A stretch of 64,000 bases of DNA from Micavibrio sp. UBA6147. Its GTDB lineage: Bacteria; Pseudomonadota; Alphaproteobacteria; Micavibrionales; UBA1664. Location of the stretch: positions 691,947 to 755,946 of the forward strand of contig DIUX01000002.1 of NCBI GenBank assembly GCA_002423185.1, read 5' to 3'. Within the stretch, counting starts at the first letter, position 1. Every line of letters begins with the position of its first letter. Positions 46,307-55,551 of this stretch are shown here, piece by piece. Position numbers and translations under genes: made by a program. The notes beneath the pieces are model-generated. The model saw nothing but the letters and a program-made list of their open reading frames with translations, had not been told where the DNA came from and did no database searches.

Positions 46307-47767
46307 TTAAGGCTGTGCCACCGGTGTTCTTGCGCGTGCCGCTTGGCGCAGGCTGAGCAAGTTGATCTTCGACAACATGTCTTCCATGTCGTATTTGTTT
46401 TGCTTCGCGATCGGCAAGGTATCCCAAACCTTGATAAGCGTATCGGCGCGACCGAGCCATAATTCGGGCTTCATAATCACATCCAGCTTGTCTTGGCGTG
46501 AGATAATGTCGAGGACGCTCTCATGGCCTGTCTTCTTGGCCAGCAAGTCATCGGCGCTGAACCATTCGCCGTTTTTCTTGAGCAAATCAACAACCACTTC
46601 TGTAAAGCCATAGCTCGCGGCAGCATGGAGGCAGCTTTGCCCGAACCATCCATGGGGAAGGCGCAGATGGTCAAGGCCGATATGTTCGCCGCGGGCTTCC
46701 AATGCCTTTTCAATGTCCCAGATATGGTGCCATGTTTTTTGCAGACCGAGGGGGCGGATCGTGTAATCCCCCTCTTCCGAGCGCACGGTGCTGAGCTTCG
46801 GGTGGTGCGGGTTGATGAGGCCGACCAACGTCACGTCTTTGTCGGGGTCGATCATGTCGCTGAAGGAATCATCCTCAAGCGCCGCAATAACGGTGTTGAT
46901 TTTGACCGATGATTTTTGCCCCAAGGGCACGGAGTCCCACAGCGCCATCATCTCATCAATGCGGCTTTTCCAAAGGACGGGGGTAAAGACCTTGTCCAGC
47001 TTGTCAAATTCCCCCGCGCGGGCAAGGGCGGATTTGCCGTCACCGCGTGATGATTTGAGATCGGCGGCGGTGAAGAAATCGCCATGCTTTTGCATGGTTG
47101 CGACTATTTTGTCAAAGGAATCCCAAGTGCGGCGGTTGTCGAGAACGGTCTCACCATCGCCGTCAATAAGGAATAAATCTTCCTTTCTGAAACGGTCCCC
47201 GCGCATCCGCAGGCGGGAATCAACCTCTTCAATGGCTCCTTCGCGAAGCTCCGTCCGCAATGTGCCGACCGGCATTCCGAGGTAAGAAAGCCGCTCTTCG
47301 CGCAGTTGAATGCCAGAATCGCGCGCGATGTTTTGCCGGAGTTTGGTGAAGTCGAGATTCGTACGGCTGGCTTTTTTTGTAAAGAACCACAGCTTTTCCA
47401 TCTCTGCGAGGTTGTTCTTCCAGATTCTGGGGTGGAACAAATACACCAGCGCGTCATGTTTTTCCGCCAATTCCAAAATGGTCTTGTCGCCCGCGCCGGC
47501 GGGTTTTTTCTGGAAATCGGACGCGTCAATCGTTTCGCCGGTCTCTTTGATTTTTTCGATAATCGCCGGAAGTTTTGGCCAGACTTCGCGGTGGTCAAAG
47601 AATACCTGTCCGGTTTCCGATGCTTCGAACAAATCGTCCTTGGTAAGGCGACTTTGGCGCAACAACGTGTCCGACAAGGCCTCGGTCGATCCGGCGGTCT
47701 TAATCAGCTTATGATCCATATCCAGCCCGCAAATCAAGGCCAGAAGAAGTTGTTTTTCTTTTTTCAT
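46307..47767 (-). CDS. degenerate ankyrin-like repeat protein of the VWA/AAA+ unit
   Basis: This 486-residue protein is built from repeats of about 80-90 residues. Each unit has a 'GE/DxFxAxDL' turn, a 'GxTxLDxAxxxxxLDxVF' ankyrin-like helix pair, and a closing 'PxLWxxRxDEMxxLWDxxP' segment. Good examples are 'KSALARAGEFDKLDKVFTP' then 'LWKSRIDEMMALWDSVP', and 'ESVLDIISRQDKLDVIMKP' then 'LWLGRADTLIKVWDTLP'. One near-canonical ankyrin stretch is 'QSCLHAAASYGFTEVVVDLL'. The Trp-rich closing helix is not part of normal ankyrin repeats. It is the last gene of the VWA/AAA+ unit, so a scaffold or adaptor role for the pair is a reasonable inference. Confidence 0.72.
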   Translation of the reverse strand: MKKEKQLLLALICGLDMDHKLIKTAGSTEALSDTLLRQSRLTKDDLFEASETGQVFFDHREVWPKLPAIIEKIKETGETIDASDFQKKPAGAGDKTILELAEKHDALVYLFHPRIWKNNLAEMEKLWFFTKKASRTNLDFTKLRQNIARDSGIQLREERLSYLGMPVGTLRTELREGAIEEVDSRLRMRGDRFRKEDLFLIDGDGETVLDNRRTWDSFDKIVATMQKHGDFFTAADLKSSRGDGKSALARAGEFDKLDKVFTPVLWKSRIDEMMALWDSVPLGQKSSVKINTVIAALEDDSFSDMIDPDKDVTLVGLINPHHPKLSTVRSEEGDYTIRPLGLQKTWHHIWDIEKALEARGEHIGLDHLRLPHGWFGQSCLHAAASYGFTEVVVDLLKKNGEWFSADDLLAKKTGHESVLDIISRQDKLDVIMKPELWLGRADTLIKVWDTLPIAKQNKYDMEDMLSKINLLSLRQAARARTPVAQP

Positions 47768-47832
47768 TGTGGTGATCTCCCTTAGGTCTTTTGACCCTAT
47801 ATTATGCGGATCCTTTGACCCTTATTGTGCCT

Positions 47833-50532
47833 TTATGGTTTTGCGAAAAGCGGTGCGGCTTTGCCTTGCACCACATATTGCGGCAAGTAACTCCCCGCAT
47901 CTTTGGCAAGCAAGGTCTGAGCCAACGTTACGGCGGCGCTGTCTTCCGAAGACGGGCTACTGTTTCGCATCAGGAACGCATTTTTCAAAAGGCCTTCGTT
48001 CTTTTTGTAATCAACATCCGGCAACACCTGACGCAGACCTTTGTGAAGCAATTGCTCCGCATTATCCGCGGTGCGCTCGACATAGGTAATGCCGCAACTG
48101 TTGAACACGTCCTTGAGGCTGGATTTGATCTTGTCGCCAACGATCAAACCTTTACCGCTCAGGGCGTTATGCACGATGTGCAGGGTTGATTCGCGGGCTT
48201 TGGTACCTTCCCCGACACGGGTGACGAGGGTGGTGATTCCAAGGCCGTTTGTGGCGGAGCCTTCCGCCATGGCAAGGCTCGGGTCTTTGACCTTTTCAAT
48301 GCCGTGCGTGGCGGCACCGGAACGGCTCAAGGCGTCACTCCAGATCGCCCGCAATGCGGTGTCCCGCACTTTTGGGATGCTGAGTGACATCAAGAAATCG
48401 TCGCGGGCAATCAGGCTTTGTGTGGACGGATGCGCGATTTTGGCGTCGGGGTCTGCCAAGGCGCTTGCCGTGTCTTGAATCTCCGCATTGGCGAACGGTG
48501 CCAAGGACAGGCGGTCAAGGTCTTCCGTCACGACAAACATTTGACGGATTTTGGCTTTTGGCGCTGTGCCTTCCGGCGCTTGCGGGGCGTTGTCATTGGC
48601 GGATTGCGCCATTTGAACGGCTTGCAAGGCGCGCTGGACGGCGGCAACACTCAAAAGTTCGTCATTATTGACCTTAATGATATGCACGTCTTTGCCGCTC
48701 TTGCCGCGCCAGTAATCGCACATCATGTCGCGCACGATGCGGGCTTGCACACGCGGGTTACGGCTTTGATACGGGTCTTCGTTGAGCAAAGACTCAATCG
48801 TGGCGCGGGTGCTGGGGCGGCCTTCCTTAAGGCTGGCTTCCTTCAAACCGCAATCGCGCGATAATTGGTCAAGCTGGCGGAACAAAGATGTTTTGCCCAG
48901 CGCCTGTGTCGTTTCACTGACGGTTTTGAGCAACACGTTCTTAAGCCGCGTTCCGAAATTACGGGATGGGTCATAGGCCATCGTGCCGACACGTTTTTTC
49001 GGCGCTTCGTTCCATGATCCGGTTTCGTATCCTTGGCTTTCCTCGGGCGTGACAACCGACGGACGTGCTTCCAGCGCTTCGTTGATATGCGCCGTAATTT
49101 TCCGGAAGTCGATGGTCATTTCCTTGTGATAGGTTTCGTCCAGCTCCGTCAGGATATGGGCAAGGTCGCCCGAACGATACGCCTTGGAATCGGGGTTGGT
49201 GAGCATACTCCAAGAGAAGTAGAACTTCGCCAGTTTTTCTGTCGCCTCAAGCGTGTCTTCCCAGCGGTCAAGCAGTTTGAGCTGGAGCGCAGGAATATTT
49301 TTCACTTGCTGTTCAGACAAACCAAGCGTCCGCCATTCCAACAATTTTTCGCGGAAGGCTTCGGGGTTTTTCGCCCATTGCTGTTCCGAGGAATAATAAA
49401 TGGTCGAAATCGGCATGCCGGTCAAAATCTGGCAAATACGGTGTTGCCAGTCTTCGATGGTAGCGACCGGAATGGTTTGCGGCATAATCCGTGAATTCAC
49501 CGATTGTGGCAATTCGTCAACATCGTCCCCGTCTTCTTCGGCGTTCCCCGTTAAGGTCACGAAGAATCCGGTGCGTTGTTCGCTGCGGCGGAAGACGAAC
49601 TTCTGGCTGTCTTCGTTTTCGCCTTTTTCTTTTAAGGTGTTCTCAACCGTAATCTCGTCCAGTTCACCGGCAAAGAATTGCAGCACGCCGTGGAGCGAGC
49701 TGGTCGTTCCCTTTTTGCCGCGGTTGAATTCATCGAGGATGACCTCACGGCCTTCTTTCCATGCGCGGATCAACGGGCCTTCTTGTGTGGCCATACCAAG
49801 AGCGTTGCCGCCGGCGCCGTCAAGGCCTTCAAGGCGGCTGACTTCGCGCAGAGCGTTCATCGCCGTTTTCGTGGCCTGTTCGGAGGTGGTGGCCTTGCCA
49901 TCGGCATCGTTCAAATTGCCGTGACCGATGCGGTCCCAGTGAACACGGACTTTGCCTTTTTCGTCTTCTTCAATGGCCGTGCCGAGGCTGTCTTTCAACA
50001 AACGCACAGTGAGCGGATTGACGGTTCCGGAGGCAAGTTTTTTGTCCAGCTCGTCATAGAATTTACGCGTGCTGTTAAAGTCCAAAACCGTTTCGAACAA
50101 CAATTCCGCAAGGTTTTTCTGACCGCAATCAATCTTCAACGGGCCACGCGGGTCGCGCATTTTGCCGATTGATTCGCTCATAAAGGTTTTTCCCGCGCCG
50201 GCGGTGCCTTTGAGGAACTGAATGGTACGTTTATTCCCGGGGGAACGGCGGCTCAGCGCATCAAAAAACAATGGCAACATGCTCGGTGTCGGCATGTCGC
50301 GCATGGCAAGGCCGACAACTTCGGCATAGGGGCGGTCGGCATAGACCAAAAGCGGGTTCTGGTCGTCCTCAATCACGCCAAGGCGGAAAGCAAAGCTCTC
50401 GTCGCCATTGCTGTGACGCATCGTGACGCCTGTCCGCATTGGGTACGGGCGGCCTTGGATGCCAAGGGGTTTTTTAAGAGAATCGAGGTCTTCGGAAGAC
50501 AGCTCTTCCACGCGTTTTTTAAGTATACTCAT
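47833..50532 (-). CDS. large MoxR/CobS-like AAA+ ATPase
   Basis: This 899-residue protein has an N-terminal AAA+ module. Walker A is 'GTAGAGKT' at 109-116, Walker B is 'VILDE' at 264-268 within 'EVILDEFNRGKKG', as in the MoxR/AAA_5 group, sensor 1 is at Asn330 in 'VTLTGNAEE', and a candidate Arg finger lies at 348. An insertion of about 90 residues separates Walker A and B. The 500 residues after the module are mostly helical and match no family I know. Such ATPases remodel targets together with a VWA partner, and the VWA gene lies directly upstream. The start has AGGGA just before the ATG. Confidence 0.85.
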   Translation of the reverse strand: MSILKKRVEELSSEDLDSLKKPLGIQGRPYPMRTGVTMRHSNGDESFAFRLGVIEDDQNPLLVYADRPYAEVVGLAMRDMPTPSMLPLFFDALSRRSPGNKRTIQFLKGTAGAGKTFMSESIGKMRDPRGPLKIDCGQKNLAELLFETVLDFNSTRKFYDELDKKLASGTVNPLTVRLLKDSLGTAIEEDEKGKVRVHWDRIGHGNLNDADGKATTSEQATKTAMNALREVSRLEGLDGAGGNALGMATQEGPLIRAWKEGREVILDEFNRGKKGTTSSLHGVLQFFAGELDEITVENTLKEKGENEDSQKFVFRRSEQRTGFFVTLTGNAEEDGDDVDELPQSVNSRIMPQTIPVATIEDWQHRICQILTGMPISTIYYSSEQQWAKNPEAFREKLLEWRTLGLSEQQVKNIPALQLKLLDRWEDTLEATEKLAKFYFSWSMLTNPDSKAYRSGDLAHILTELDETYHKEMTIDFRKITAHINEALEARPSVVTPEESQGYETGSWNEAPKKRVGTMAYDPSRNFGTRLKNVLLKTVSETTQALGKTSLFRQLDQLSRDCGLKEASLKEGRPSTRATIESLLNEDPYQSRNPRVQARIVRDMMCDYWRGKSGKDVHIIKVNNDELLSVAAVQRALQAVQMAQSANDNAPQAPEGTAPKAKIRQMFVVTEDLDRLSLAPFANAEIQDTASALADPDAKIAHPSTQSLIARDDFLMSLSIPKVRDTALRAIWSDALSRSGAATHGIEKVKDPSLAMAEGSATNGLGITTLVTRVGEGTKARESTLHIVHNALSGKGLIVGDKIKSSLKDVFNSCGITYVERTADNAEQLLHKGLRQVLPDVDYKKNEGLLKNAFLMRNSSPSSEDSAAVTLAQTLLAKDAGSYLPQYVVQGKAAPLFAKP

Positions 50533-50697
50533 AATGTCCCTGCTCTGAAGTCTGCGCCAGTCCGCTTCGATTATCGTTCAAAGTCGTCCAGCTTTTTTTC
50601 TTATTTAAGTCTATTACCATAGCGCCAGAAAGTGTTTTTCTCAAGCCCCGAAATAAAAAATATGAAGGGCTGAAGAAATACAAGTAATCACTCCGTT

Positions 50698-53600
50698 TTA
50701 TCTGCGGAGGCTGTTTTTAATCTGTGTGTGCGTCCGCCGCATCAGGTTCCGTTTTTTCTTATGCGAAATCGCGGTGAAGCTGTTCGTTCGGCGAATTTTG
50801 TCGAGCACCATCCCGACAATCTGAAGCGGCAATTTATTCGGGTCTTGCCCCTTCGCGATCATGATATTATGCAGTGGGTGCTTGCCTTGTAATTTTTCGG
50901 CAAGGTCTTCCATTTGTGTCTTATGACCAGCGTTGCTGTACATATTATGGGGATAGCCGGCGTATTGGCTCTTGATCAGGGCGAAATCGACGGTCACATA
51001 ACGGCTGGTTTCAAAGAACGTATCAATCGCCTTTTCCGCCGCCGCGCGGTCTGAAATATCGCCATCCGAAATCACCAATAAATGGGTGTATCCGGCTTTG
51101 CTGCCCGCCTTGGTTTTTTGTTCCGCAATGGTTTGCGTAATGCTGCGGAAGGACGGCGCAAGGTTTGTGCCGCTGTTCAATCCTTTGCGCGCGCGTTCTA
51201 GGTTTTCACCGATTTTCGCGGGCGTGTCACCAGGGCGTGCCAGAATAATCGGCTCATCATTGCCCCAGATCGAGATATAAACATTCATCCCCGCCCGTTT
51301 GCCGGCTTCGTATAAAATCGCAGCAGACAAAACGGCAAGCTCCATCGGATTTGGCTTGTTGCCGGATGTCATGCTTCCCGATCCGTCAATCATGATGACA
51401 AGGTCAGGGGTGGTGGCAACGGCGTGTTCCTCATCAACGTGGAACCGCTCAAAGTCGCGCTCCTCAATCTTTTGACCGGTTTTTTGTTTGATAATCAGGT
51501 CACGATGCGAATCTGTGTTGAGGCGATCCAGTTCATTTTGCTGCGGCAAAATGGATTTTTTGTCTGAGCGCCGATCCGCGGTTTGCAGCTGGTGTTCCTT
51601 GATTTTCGAGAATACGCGCGCAACCTGTGAAATCGGGCCCATAAGCTGAGCCACACGGCGGACATAGTTCGTCCAATCGGCTTGCGCCAATTGTTCGAGC
51701 GTCTTTTTCGAATGGTCATCGCCGCCTTGCTGGCTTTTTTGTTGCGTTTGTTGTTGGCCTTGTTGACCCTTTTGTTGTCCGGCTTGCTGGCCTTGTTGTT
51801 GACCATCTTGGCCGTCGTCACCGTCTTGTCCATCTTGTTTTTGTTGCTCGGCCTCTTTGTTCAGTTCGTCCAGCAATTCCTCAAGCGTTTTCGGCTCGCC
51901 GCCATCTTGGCCATCGTCGCCGTCCTGACCGTCTTTGCCTTGACCATCGGCATCTTGCCCGTCCATGTCGTTGGAGGGCGAGCCATCGGGGCTTTCTTCA
52001 GGCAAATTAATATCGGGAACCGACTGGCCGTCTTCCAGCTCGATTTGTTTGTCTTTATTGATGTCGGCGAGTGAGTCCTCGTCCAATCCGCCGCTGCCAT
52101 CTTGGTCTTCATCGCCGTCTTGGGGGTCTTGCTTGTCGCCTTTGCCTTTGCTTTTATCGCCTTTTTGCGGGTCGTTTTTATCGCCCTTTTCTCCCTTTTC
52201 GCCTTGTTCTCCGCCTTGTTGGCCTTTCTGACCTTTCTGTCCCTTTTGACCCTTCTGGCCTTTTTGCCCTTTTTGTCCCTCTTGACCTTCCTGTTCATCC
52301 TGACCGTCTTGGCCTTCGTCACCGTCTTGGCCGTCCTGACCATCTTGCTCTTGCTTGTCCATTTCTTGCTCTACGCGCTGTTCTTCTTGTTCAAGAAGTT
52401 TTTCGGCGAGGTCGGACAGGTATAAATCCCAAATGCTCTCGGTAATCGCGTTGCGCTTGTCGGCGAGCTCGTCCGTGCGTTTGGAATAATACGCTTCGCC
52501 CATCAAGCGTTCGCGCGGGCGTGGTTGGAGGGTTTCAAGGCTCTCCCCCTCGCCGCCGCACATTTTTGCAAGCTCTGCAAGGTCGTCTTGTTGGTGTTTG
52601 GTGAGGTCAACATTGGTTTCGCCCTTGCGGGTTGAGGCCTTTAACACGGCATCAACATCAACGTTGCCCTTTTTCCAGCCTTCTTTGGTGTCTTTGAACA
52701 AGTCGTTATTGCGGAAAAAGCTCATATTAATCGCCGACAGAATATTTTGGAACTTCACCATATAGGGGTTCGGTTTTTTGCCTTCGAGCTGTGCCTGAAC
52801 CTCTTTCATTTCAGCTTCGGGGTCGATGAGCAAATCTTCGATCACTGTGGGATTGAAGGCGCGTTCCGAGTTCTTCGCGATTTTATTGAACCGTTCCTTG
52901 AGTTCCTCAGGCGTTGTCGGCGCGGCGTCGTTGTCGTTGCCCGCGCGGCGCAGCGAGATCATCCCCAGCCCGCCAATCGTCACGATATAGTGGTTCAGCG
53001 AATAGGCGTAATCTTGCGATAAAATGTCGCCCATGCGGGATGCATAGCGGTTAACCACGCTGTTTTCCGCCGCATCGACCAATTTATGCCGCAAATTCCA
53101 CTCGGCAGAGAGCAAACGCAAACGCTTATATTCGTCTTTGCTCAGCTTTTGCTTCTTGTCGATTTTTTGCTTGAGGGGGAGCATCTCCTCCCGCAGCTTG
53201 CGATTGCGCTCGGGGAATTTGGTGGTGAGCTGGCTATGCCCGATTTCGTGGAACAACACGGCGCGCGCATGTTCCACCCCGCCGACCAAAGACATCAGGA
53301 AGTCGGAATTAATCATATTCTTATCAGGGTCGAAATAGAACCAGCTCCCCGGTGCGCCCCATCGAATGCTCGTCTTCGGATTCCGCAATGCTTCGGAAAT
53401 ATAGAAGACGTGGTGCATAAGCTCCATCTTCGCATAGGTCGTGTTGGTCATTTGCTTCCACAGGGGAAGGTCAACAATTTTCGGCGCTTGTTTGTCCTGC
53501 GGCCATGTCTTGACCAGTGTTTCATAATTGCTGTTGAGGTATGTGAGCCCCGCTGCCCACAGGAGCTGGGTTTCCGGCGTTTCGAAATGGGGCTGTGTGG

Positions 53601-53817
53601 CCGCGATTCCCTTGCACAGGGCATCTTCCATTTTTGTGCGTTCTTCGGCGAAAGCAATGGGGTCGTCGACTTGCTGTTGCAACGTGTCGAGAAAGAAAGC
53701 GAGTTCTTTGGCGCTAAACGCCTTTTTGCGCAGGCGTTGCGCCAGCACAATACGGTGTTTCGTCAGCTTCTCCGCCATAACGGCATCGATAGCATCCATA
53801 GATGGATGATGTTGCAA
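50698..53817 (-). CDS. HEIGH-motif, collagen-like and VWA-domain protein
   Basis: This 1039-residue protein has three parts. Residues 1-470 are helical and contain HEIGH at 190-194, the HExxH zinc-peptidase signature, in 'VLFHEIGHSQLTTKFPERN'. Residues about 485-700 are low-complexity, with runs of GQD, GQK, GEK and QQG triplets broken by acidic stretches. Residues about 800-990 form a VWA domain with MIDAS 'DGSGSMTSG' from Asp811, a threonine in 'SGTNLAPS', and the third acid in 'ISDGDISD'. Acidic middle plus C-terminal VWA recalls CobT, the partner of CobS. The start is TTG at 53817, chosen because GGGAGG lies six bases upstream. No signal peptide is seen, so a cytosolic role is likely. Confidence 0.85.
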   Translation of the reverse strand: MQHHPSMDAIDAVMAEKLTKHRIVLAQRLRKKAFSAKELAFFLDTLQQQVDDPIAFAEERTKMEDALCKGIAATQPHFETPETQLLWAAGLTYLNSNYETLVKTWPQDKQAPKIVDLPLWKQMTNTTYAKMELMHHVFYISEALRNPKTSIRWGAPGSWFYFDPDKNMINSDFLMSLVGGVEHARAVLFHEIGHSQLTTKFPERNRKLREEMLPLKQKIDKKQKLSKDEYKRLRLLSAEWNLRHKLVDAAENSVVNRYASRMGDILSQDYAYSLNHYIVTIGGLGMISLRRAGNDNDAAPTTPEELKERFNKIAKNSERAFNPTVIEDLLIDPEAEMKEVQAQLEGKKPNPYMVKFQNILSAINMSFFRNNDLFKDTKEGWKKGNVDVDAVLKASTRKGETNVDLTKHQQDDLAELAKMCGGEGESLETLQPRPRERLMGEAYYSKRTDELADKRNAITESIWDLYLSDLAEKLLEQEEQRVEQEMDKQEQDGQDGQDGDEGQDGQDEQEGQEGQKGQKGQKGQKGQKGQKGQQGGEQGEKGEKGDKNDPQKGDKSKGKGDKQDPQDGDEDQDGSGGLDEDSLADINKDKQIELEDGQSVPDINLPEESPDGSPSNDMDGQDADGQGKDGQDGDDGQDGGEPKTLEELLDELNKEAEQQKQDGQDGDDGQDGQQQGQQAGQQKGQQGQQQTQQKSQQGGDDHSKKTLEQLAQADWTNYVRRVAQLMGPISQVARVFSKIKEHQLQTADRRSDKKSILPQQNELDRLNTDSHRDLIIKQKTGQKIEERDFERFHVDEEHAVATTPDLVIMIDGSGSMTSGNKPNPMELAVLSAAILYEAGKRAGMNVYISIWGNDEPIILARPGDTPAKIGENLERARKGLNSGTNLAPSFRSITQTIAEQKTKAGSKAGYTHLLVISDGDISDRAAAEKAIDTFFETSRYVTVDFALIKSQYAGYPHNMYSNAGHKTQMEDLAEKLQGKHPLHNIMIAKGQDPNKLPLQIVGMVLDKIRRTNSFTAISHKKKRNLMRRTHTQIKNSLRR

Positions 53818-54018
53818 GGGTAGCCTCCCACGTCGCGGCTCTTCTTATCTTTATGGAGCCTTGATTGATCCCTGTGATCATTTTTTGATCATTTTATTCT
53901 TATAATTGAAACGACCATATCATGAAAAATGATGCTTTAAAAGATAAAGCCGAGATGATGGACGCAGATTCTCTTTTGGGGGGTGGCGCGCCGCCCTATA
54001 AAGCCGCGCGCCTTGATC

Positions 54019-55059
54019 TTAAAATGGCCGTGTATAGCGGGCATAAACGGCCTCAATCGCCGCCAGAACATCGCTGCTGAGGGTCAGGTCGGCGGAATCG
54101 ATATTGCTTTTTAATTGCTCCATCGTTGTGGCACCGATGATGACGGATGTAGTGAAAGGGCGTTGCCGCACGAAGGCGAGCGCCATCTGGCACACATCCA
54201 GCCCGAATTTTTTCGCCACACCAATATAGGCGCGAATGGCCTCATCAGCGACCGGATTGGCGCGGTGCGTCCCGTCGGGCAAGAGTGTGCGGCGTGTGCC
54301 GTCCGGCAAGGCACCGTCAAGATATTTACCGCTGATCGCGCCAGCGGCGAGGGATGACCACGCGAGCAACCCGACATCCTCCATCACCGCAATTTCGTGC
54401 AATTCCGGCTCAAACATACGGCACAAAAGACTATATTCGTTTTGTAATGACGCCATGCGCGGCAAACCGTGTTTGTCGGCGAGCTGGAGATATTTCATCG
54501 TTCCCCATGCGGTGTCGTCCGACAACCCGACATGGCGGATTTTGCCTGCTTTCACAAGTTCGTCGAGGCATTGCAGGACTTCGAGCAAATTCGCTTCTTC
54601 GACCTTTGGGTCAACCCCTGCGAACGATACATTATGCCGCCCGAAATGATAGGTCGGACGGTTCGGCCAGTGAAGCTGGTACAAGTCAATGTAATCGGTC
54701 TGAAGGCGTTTCAGGCTCCCTTCAACCGCTTGCATGATGTTTTGGCGATCAATACGGGCGTTGCCGCCGCGAATCCACCCGATGCCGGGGCCGGCGACTT
54801 TGGTGGCGAGGATGATATCATCGCGTTTTTTGCGGGCGGCAAACCATGTGCCGATAATCTCTTCGGTGCGGCCATATGTGTCCTTGCGGGTGGGAACGGC
54901 GTATAGCTCCGCCGTGTCAAAAAAATTCACCCCGCGCGACACGGCGTAATCCATTTGCGCATGGCCGTCTGCCTCAGTGTTTTGCTCGCCCCATGTCATG
55001 GTGCCAAGGCATATAACGCTCACATCAAGGCCGGTGCGGCCTAATTTTCTGTGTTCCAT
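54019..55059 (-). CDS. aldo/keto reductase (Tas-like)
   Basis: This NADPH-dependent oxidoreductase has 346 residues, close to the Tas group. It has 'KLGRTGLDVSVICLGTMTWG', the catalytic Asp and Tyr in 'FFDTAELYAVP', Lys in 'ILATKVAG', and His in 'YQLHWPNRP'. 'SLQNEYSLLCR' and 'WSSLAAGAISGKYL' follow, and the coenzyme-binding end has 'TSVIIGATTMEQLKSNI'. A short insert with duplicated 'LPDGTRR' and 'LPDGTHR' phrases lies at 248-264. The substrate is unknown. It lies between the VWA unit and the icm genes on the same strand, with no evident link to either. Confidence 0.93.
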   Translation of the reverse strand: MEHRKLGRTGLDVSVICLGTMTWGEQNTEADGHAQMDYAVSRGVNFFDTAELYAVPTRKDTYGRTEEIIGTWFAARKKRDDIILATKVAGPGIGWIRGGNARIDRQNIMQAVEGSLKRLQTDYIDLYQLHWPNRPTYHFGRHNVSFAGVDPKVEEANLLEVLQCLDELVKAGKIRHVGLSDDTAWGTMKYLQLADKHGLPRMASLQNEYSLLCRMFEPELHEIAVMEDVGLLAWSSLAAGAISGKYLDGALPDGTRRTLLPDGTHRANPVADEAIRAYIGVAKKFGLDVCQMALAFVRQRPFTTSVIIGATTMEQLKSNIDSADLTLSSDVLAAIEAVYARYTRPF

Positions 55060-55089
55060 CTCGTATAACTTTCTTTTTGCTGCTTATCT

Positions 55090-55551
55090 TTACTTTTTCA
55101 AGCCTTCAAATGTGCCGTCAAACGGATCGGGCAATTTGCGGTTTAAGGCGGGGTCTTCGATCAGGTAGGGAAGGCTGATGTTGAATCGGTCGACAACATC
55201 CTGCGCCAGTTTCTCACGGTCAATACGCATTTCCTTGATTCGGATCGTGCCGTCGGCGGCTTGTTCGAAATCGCATCTGAAAATCTGTGTCGGGCGTGAT
55301 CCGTGGGCGTTGAGGTAGTTCAGTGATAATTCAGCAAAATAGGGCTCCTCAACCGCCTCTTCAATGCGCACTGTGTACGGGTATCGCACATAAAGCTCGG
55401 CAAAAGTCCGACAAATACCGATGCGCCAAGTACCAAGAGGGGGCTTGTTGAGTTCGTAAATGCCGACTGCGATGATCAAAATTATCCCGATAACACCGGC
55501 AATGGCCAGCCAGACCTTATAAACGTCAACTTTTGAACCGGCCGCCATCAT
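55090..55551 (-). CDS. single-pass protein coupled to icmB
   Basis: This is a 153-residue protein. One membrane helix spans about residues 11-30 ('VWLAIAGVIGIILIIAVGIY'), and the rest, about 120 residues, is probably periplasmic. Two cysteines (in 'GICRTFAEL' and 'IFRCDFEQ') could form a disulphide. Its ATG overlaps the icmB stop by four bases (ATGA at 55548-55551), so it is translationally coupled to icmB. I do not recognise it among the core Dot/Icm subunits. By context it is a candidate accessory component of this secretion system. Confidence 0.72.
   Translation of the reverse strand: MMAAGSKVDVYKVWLAIAGVIGIILIIAVGIYELNKPPLGTWRIGICRTFAELYVRYPYTVRIEEAVEEPYFAELSLNYLNAHGSRPTQIFRCDFEQAADGTIRIKEMRIDREKLAQDVVDRFNISLPYLIEDPALNRKLPDPFDGTFEGLKK

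Noticed and set aside
51700..52350. A CRISPR or other DNA repeat array
   Set aside because: The repetition follows codon triplets within the open frame and has no spacer structure.
52101..52425. Hydrophobic open frames on the plus strand opposite the collagen-like tracts
   Set aside because: The Leu/Phe-rich pattern is the antisense reading of Gln/Lys/Gly/Asp repeats and not a membrane protein.
53922..54080. A 52-codon open frame on the plus strand between the VWA gene and the aldo/keto reductase
   Set aside because: There is no ribosome site, and it overlaps the 3' end of the reductase gene on the other strand.
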